64,000 bases of DNA from Rhizobium sp. CIAT894. Its GTDB lineage: Bacteria > Pseudomonadota > Alphaproteobacteria > Rhizobiales > Rhizobiaceae. Both the position numbers and the translations under genes were made by a program. Below are positions 61,597-64,000 of the stretch, piece after piece. The first letter of the stretch is position 1. Each line of letters opens with the position of its first letter. The notes beneath the pieces were generated by a model. That model had not been told where the DNA came from. It did no database searches and saw nothing but the letters and a program-made list of their open reading frames with translations. The stretch is from positions 1,677,001 to 1,741,000 of the forward strand of contig NZ_CP020947.1 of the NCBI RefSeq assembly GCF_000172795.2, read 5' to 3'.

Positions 61597-62067
61597 ATGT
61601 CCAAAATGAAAGAATCTGGGAATTTCCAGCGCACCCTTCTGAAGCTCGTCCAGGCCGATGGCAGTCTGTCGCTGGCAGACCTGGCGGAAAAAGCGGGCAT
61701 GTCGCAGAGTTCTGCCTGGCGGAAGATCCAGGAACTGGAAGCCGACGGCGTCATCCGCAAGCGGGTGACGCTGCTCGATCCCGGCAAACTCGATCTCAAA
61801 CTCTGCGTGATCGCCCATGTGACGCTCGAGGATCACCACGAGGAGGCGGTCGCCTCTTTCGCTTCCGTTGTGCTGGCCCAGCCGGAGATCATGGAGTGCT
61901 ACGCCTTGTCAGGCGCCTTCGATTATATGCTGAAGATCCGGGCGAGGGACGTGGAAAGCTACGAAGCCTTCATGACCCGCTACCTCATGCGCAACCCGCA
62001 TGTGCGCACGGTCGTCTCGAGCTTCGTGCTGCGCGAGCTGAAATTCTCGACCGAACTGCCGCTCTAA
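61597..62067 (+). CDS. Lrp/AsnC-family regulator, probably of phhA
   Basis: A 156-residue regulator. The winged helix-turn-helix (about residues 9-50) reads LSLADLAEKAGMSQSSAWRK. The ligand-sensing RAM/AsnC domain covers 65-145 (LAQPEIMECYALSGAFDYML, VRTVVSSFVLRELKFSTELP). Starts at GTG 61594 or ATG 61606 are also possible. Divergence from phhA suggests it responds to phenylalanine or tyrosine, as PhhR does in other bacteria using a different protein family; this is inference. Confidence 0.9.
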   Translation: MSKMKESGNFQRTLLKLVQADGSLSLADLAEKAGMSQSSAWRKIQELEADGVIRKRVTLLDPGKLDLKLCVIAHVTLEDHHEEAVASFASVVLAQPEIMECYALSGAFDYMLKIRARDVESYEAFMTRYLMRNPHVRTVVSSFVLRELKFSTELPL

Positions 62068-62070
62068 AGC

Positions 62071-62166
62071 AATTCCAGGAAAAGTGCTAAGCGGTTTTCC
62101 GTCCGGAATGCGTAAAAACAAAAAGTTAGAGCGGTTCGGCGCTTCCGTGAAAATCTGAACCGCTCC
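62071..62166. repeat. Rhizobial intergenic repeat, two-hairpin type
   Basis: Just after the Lrp stop, ATTCC (62072-62076) with GGAAAA pairs with TTTTCC and GGAAT (ending 62109). A second stem follows, GAGCGGTTC (62129-62137) with GAACCGCTC (62157-62165). I recall this motif as a frequent noncoding repeat in Rhizobium genomes. It lies between the two convergent Lrp genes and may serve as a transcription barrier. Confidence 0.75.
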
Positions 62167-62195
62167 AATCCAGATGCCCGGCGATGCCGCCGGAA

Positions 62196-62693
62196 TCATC
62201 GTGTGTCGCCATGCCCGTGACCCGGCATGAGTACCGGAAAGCCTTCGAATGTCTTCAGCGTGTCGAGTACGATCGACGTTTTCACGTGCTGCACCGACTC
62301 GTGCGGCAACAACACGTCGTTGACGAACTTTGAAAGGTCGGCGAGCCCGCGGGTCGCGACCGTCAGGTGATAGTCCATTTCGCCGGTGAGAGCATAGGCC
62401 TCTAGAACTTCGGGCAGCCCATTGATCAATTGCGAAAATCGGCGGGCATTGTCTCTGTTGTGGGTGGCAAGCGTCACGGAAATGACCACCAGCATATCAA
62501 GCCCGAGTTTTTCCCGATCGAGGTGAGCGCGGTAGCTGCGGATATAGCCCTCGGTCTCCAGTCTCGTCCGCCGGCGCGAGCATTGCGACGGCGAAAGCGC
62601 GATCCGCTCGCCCAATTCGTTGTTCGTCAGCCGGCCGTCCTTCTGAAGTTCCTGGAGCAGACGCAAATCCAATTTATCAAGCGGTTCATCCAT
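62196..62693 (-). CDS. Lrp/AsnC-family regulator, probably of hppD
   Basis: A 165-residue regulator. The helix-turn-helix reads RLTNNELGERIALSPSQCSR (about 21-40), followed by the RAM domain (LPEVLEAYALTGEMDYHLTV, VQHVKTSIVLDTLKTFEGFP). The tail is His/Gly-rich (MPGHGHGDTR), which could bind a metal but is not a known feature. ATG 62693 follows TTGGAGATTTTGCGCA. It is divergent from hppD across a 130-bp gap containing four ATGCAA/TTGCAT half-sites. Confidence 0.92.
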   Translation of the reverse strand: MDEPLDKLDLRLLQELQKDGRLTNNELGERIALSPSQCSRRRTRLETEGYIRSYRAHLDREKLGLDMLVVISVTLATHNRDNARRFSQLINGLPEVLEAYALTGEMDYHLTVATRGLADLSKFVNDVLLPHESVQHVKTSIVLDTLKTFEGFPVLMPGHGHGDTR

Positions 62694-62752
62694 TGCGCAA
62701 AATCTCCAAAACACTCACGGATCGTGCGTAATCTCTTCCCTGGACATGAAGA

Positions 62753-62803
62753 ATGCAAGAACTTTGCATGCGTTTTGGGCCATAGTTTGCATAGAAAATG
62801 CAA
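62753..62803. promoter_or_regulatory. Four helically phased ATGCAA/TTGCAT half-sites before hppD
   Basis: ATGCAA (62753-62758) with TTGCAT (62764-62769), and TTGCAT (62787-62792) with ATGCAA (62798-62803), are two inverted pairs. The half-sites are 11 bp apart within each pair, and the pairs are about two turns apart. This is the pattern expected for an Lrp-type octamer. The last half-site is 20 bp before the hppD ATG. Confidence 0.65.
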
Positions 62804-62823
62804 TCTCCTCTGGAGGAAGGAAA

Positions 62824-63933
62824 ATGGGCCCGTTTCCGCATGATGCGCCGCCGTCGGAAATCACCGCCGACAATCCGGCTGGCACCGATGGCTTCGAATT
62901 CGTCGAATTCGCTCATCCCGAACCCGAGAAACTCGGCGAACTTTTCACACGCATGGGCTACCTCGCCGTCGCCAGGCACAAGACGAAGGACATCACCGTC
63001 TGGCGCCAGGGCGATATCAACTATGTCGTCAACGCCGAACCGGGCAGTCACGCCGCCCGCTTCGTCGAAAAGCACGGTCCCTGCGCTGCTTCGATGGCCT
63101 GGCGCGTCGTCGACGCCAAACACGCTTTCGACCACGCGGTGTCGAAAGGCGCTGTTCCCTATGAAGGCGACGACAAGATGCTCGATGCTCCGGCGATCGT
63201 CGGCATCGGCGGCTCGCTGCTTTATTTCGTCGAGACCTATGGCGCCAAGGGATCGGCCTACGATGCCGAGTTCGATTGGCTGGGCGAGCGCAACCCGCGT
63301 CCCCAAGGGATCGGCTTTTATTACCTCGACCATCTCACCCACAATGTCTTCCGCGGCAACATGGACAAGTGGTGGGATTTCTACCGCAACCTGTTCAATT
63401 TCAAGCAGATCCACTTCTTCGATATTGACGGGCGCATCACCGGTCTGGTGAGCCGCGCCATCACCTCGCCCTGCGGCAAGATCCGCATTCCGCTGAATGA
63501 ATCGAAGGACGACACCAGCCAGATCGAGGAATATCTGAAGAAGTACCGGGGCGAGGGCATCCAGCACATCGCCGTCGGAACGGAAGAGATCTACGAAGCG
63601 ACCGACAGGCTTGCCGACAACGGCTTGCGCTTCATGCCGGGGCCTCCCGCGACCTATTACGACATGTCCTATGAACGCGTGAACGGCCATAGCGAACCGG
63701 TCGAGCGCATGAAGAAGCACGGTATCCTCATCGACGGCGAAGGCGTGGTGAATGGCGGCATGACGAAAATCCTGCTGCAGATCTTCTCCAAGACCGTGAT
63801 CGGCCCGATCTTCTTCGAATTCATCCAGCGCAAGGGCGACGAGGGCTTCGGCGAGGGCAATTTCCGGGCTCTGTTCGAGTCGATCGAGGCCGATCAGATC
63901 AAGCGTGGTGTCATCGGCACGGCAGCGGAGTAA
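62824..63933 (+). CDS. hppD: 4-hydroxyphenylpyruvate dioxygenase
   Basis: A 369-residue non-haem iron enzyme converting 4-hydroxyphenylpyruvate to homogentisate in tyrosine breakdown. The 2-His-1-Glu facial triad is H170 (FYYLDHLTHNVF), H248 (GIQHIAVGT) and E332 (IFFEFIQRKG), matching the Pseudomonas spacing. The C-terminal GEGNFRALFESIEADQIKRG is the family ending. ATG 62824 follows GGAGGAAGGAAA; the frame extends to 62746 but through the operator region. It is followed by another gene. Confidence 0.97.
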   Translation: MGPFPHDAPPSEITADNPAGTDGFEFVEFAHPEPEKLGELFTRMGYLAVARHKTKDITVWRQGDINYVVNAEPGSHAARFVEKHGPCAASMAWRVVDAKHAFDHAVSKGAVPYEGDDKMLDAPAIVGIGGSLLYFVETYGAKGSAYDAEFDWLGERNPRPQGIGFYYLDHLTHNVFRGNMDKWWDFYRNLFNFKQIHFFDIDGRITGLVSRAITSPCGKIRIPLNESKDDTSQIEEYLKKYRGEGIQHIAVGTEEIYEATDRLADNGLRFMPGPPATYYDMSYERVNGHSEPVERMKKHGILIDGEGVVNGGMTKILLQIFSKTVIGPIFFEFIQRKGDEGFGEGNFRALFESIEADQIKRGVIGTAAE

Positions 63934-63935
63934 AC

Positions 63936-63953
63936 TCTGCGCGTTGCAGAGTT
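63936..63953 (+). terminator. Short hairpin after hppD
   Basis: CTCTGC and GCAGAG form a 6-bp stem around GCGTT directly after the hppD stop, followed by only TT. It is weak, and read-through into the next gene is likely. Confidence 0.35.
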
Positions 63954-63967
63954 CTGGGAGGAGTGAC

Positions 63968-64000
63968 ATGGACCAGACATCGATCCAGGCTGCCGACGCG
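63968..64000 (+). CDS. Start of the next gene, truncated by the window end
   Basis: ATG at 63968 follows GGGAGGAGTGAC, a strong ribosome-binding site, and reads MDQTSIQAADA before the window ends. The product cannot be identified from eleven residues. By position after hppD it could belong to homogentisate breakdown (for example homogentisate dioxygenase or fumarylacetoacetase), but this is only a guess from context. Confidence 0.6.
   Translation, partial: MDQTSIQAADA

Overview
The window is chromosomal DNA of a Rhizobium-type alphaproteobacterium, most likely of the R. leguminosarum/R. etli group. This is inferred from the GC-rich code, the gene order of the ribosomal cluster, alphaproteobacterial families (DUF1236, BA14K, YkvA, DUF883-like), and two intergenic palindromic repeats of a kind I recall as common in rhizobial genomes. 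No insertion sequence, prophage, CRISPR array or intact tRNA/rRNA gene was seen.

Region 1 (1-15800) is the str/S10/spc/alpha ribosomal supercluster: the 3' part of tuf, then rpsJ-rplC-rplD-rplW-rplB-rpsS-rplV-rpsC-rplP-rpmC-rpsQ, rplN-rplX-rplE-rpsN-rpsH-rplF-rplR-rpsE-rpmD-rplO, secY-adk, rpsM-rpsK-rpoA-rplQ. It is punctuated by intrinsic-terminator-like hairpins in front of rplN, rpsE, secY, rpsK, rpoA and rplQ, and ends in a 14-bp terminator after rplQ.

Region 2 (15800-31200) holds housekeeping and small accessory genes: a DUF2809 membrane protein, msrPQ, ilvD, a tRNA-Lys(CUU)-like fragment, an LprI-like protein, a YkvA protein, a DegP/HtrA protease overlapping rarA, a VIT/CCC1-like membrane protein with a perfect FNR/FixK box upstream, DUF1883, a tiny membrane protein, the remnant of an alpha/beta hydrolase, a nucleoside 2-deoxyribosyltransferase, an exported alpha/beta hydrolase whose nucleophile serine is glycine, a carboxymuconolactone-decarboxylase-family protein, a PAS histidine kinase and a signal peptidase I.

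Region 3 (31380-47510) is a 16-kb catabolic operon led by a LacI-family regulator with a perfect 22-bp palindromic operator in its promoter. It encodes a CoA-transferase, a crotonase, an aldehyde dehydrogenase, a CUT1-type sugar ABC transporter (binding protein, two permeases, ATPase), two GMC flavoenzymes, a Gfo/Idh/MocA dehydrogenase and a succinate-dehydrogenase-like flavoprotein. The combination of sugar uptake with CoA-ester chemistry does not match a pathway I can name, and it is the main candidate for an undescribed system.

Region 4 (47540-60660) is a cell-envelope/stress cluster: a small acidic protein, xthA, a DUF883-like protein, a Gly/Asn-rich exported protein, a NarL-type two-component system preceded by a 58-aa membrane protein, a FecR-domain protein with a Gly/Asn-rich tail overlapping a CHASE2-GGDEF-EAL protein, DUF1236 and BA14K proteins, a HARP-like protein and an L,D-transpeptidase. 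Paired palindromes of form GGAC-N4-GTCC, 22-23 bp apart, occur upstream of three of these units and one single copy lies before a fourth, suggesting a local regulon that may be controlled by the two-component system.

Region 5 (60690-64000) is phenylalanine/tyrosine catabolism: phhA and hppD, each divergent from its own Lrp/AsnC-family regulator with inverted repeats in the shared intergenic region. The start of another gene follows hppD at the window edge.
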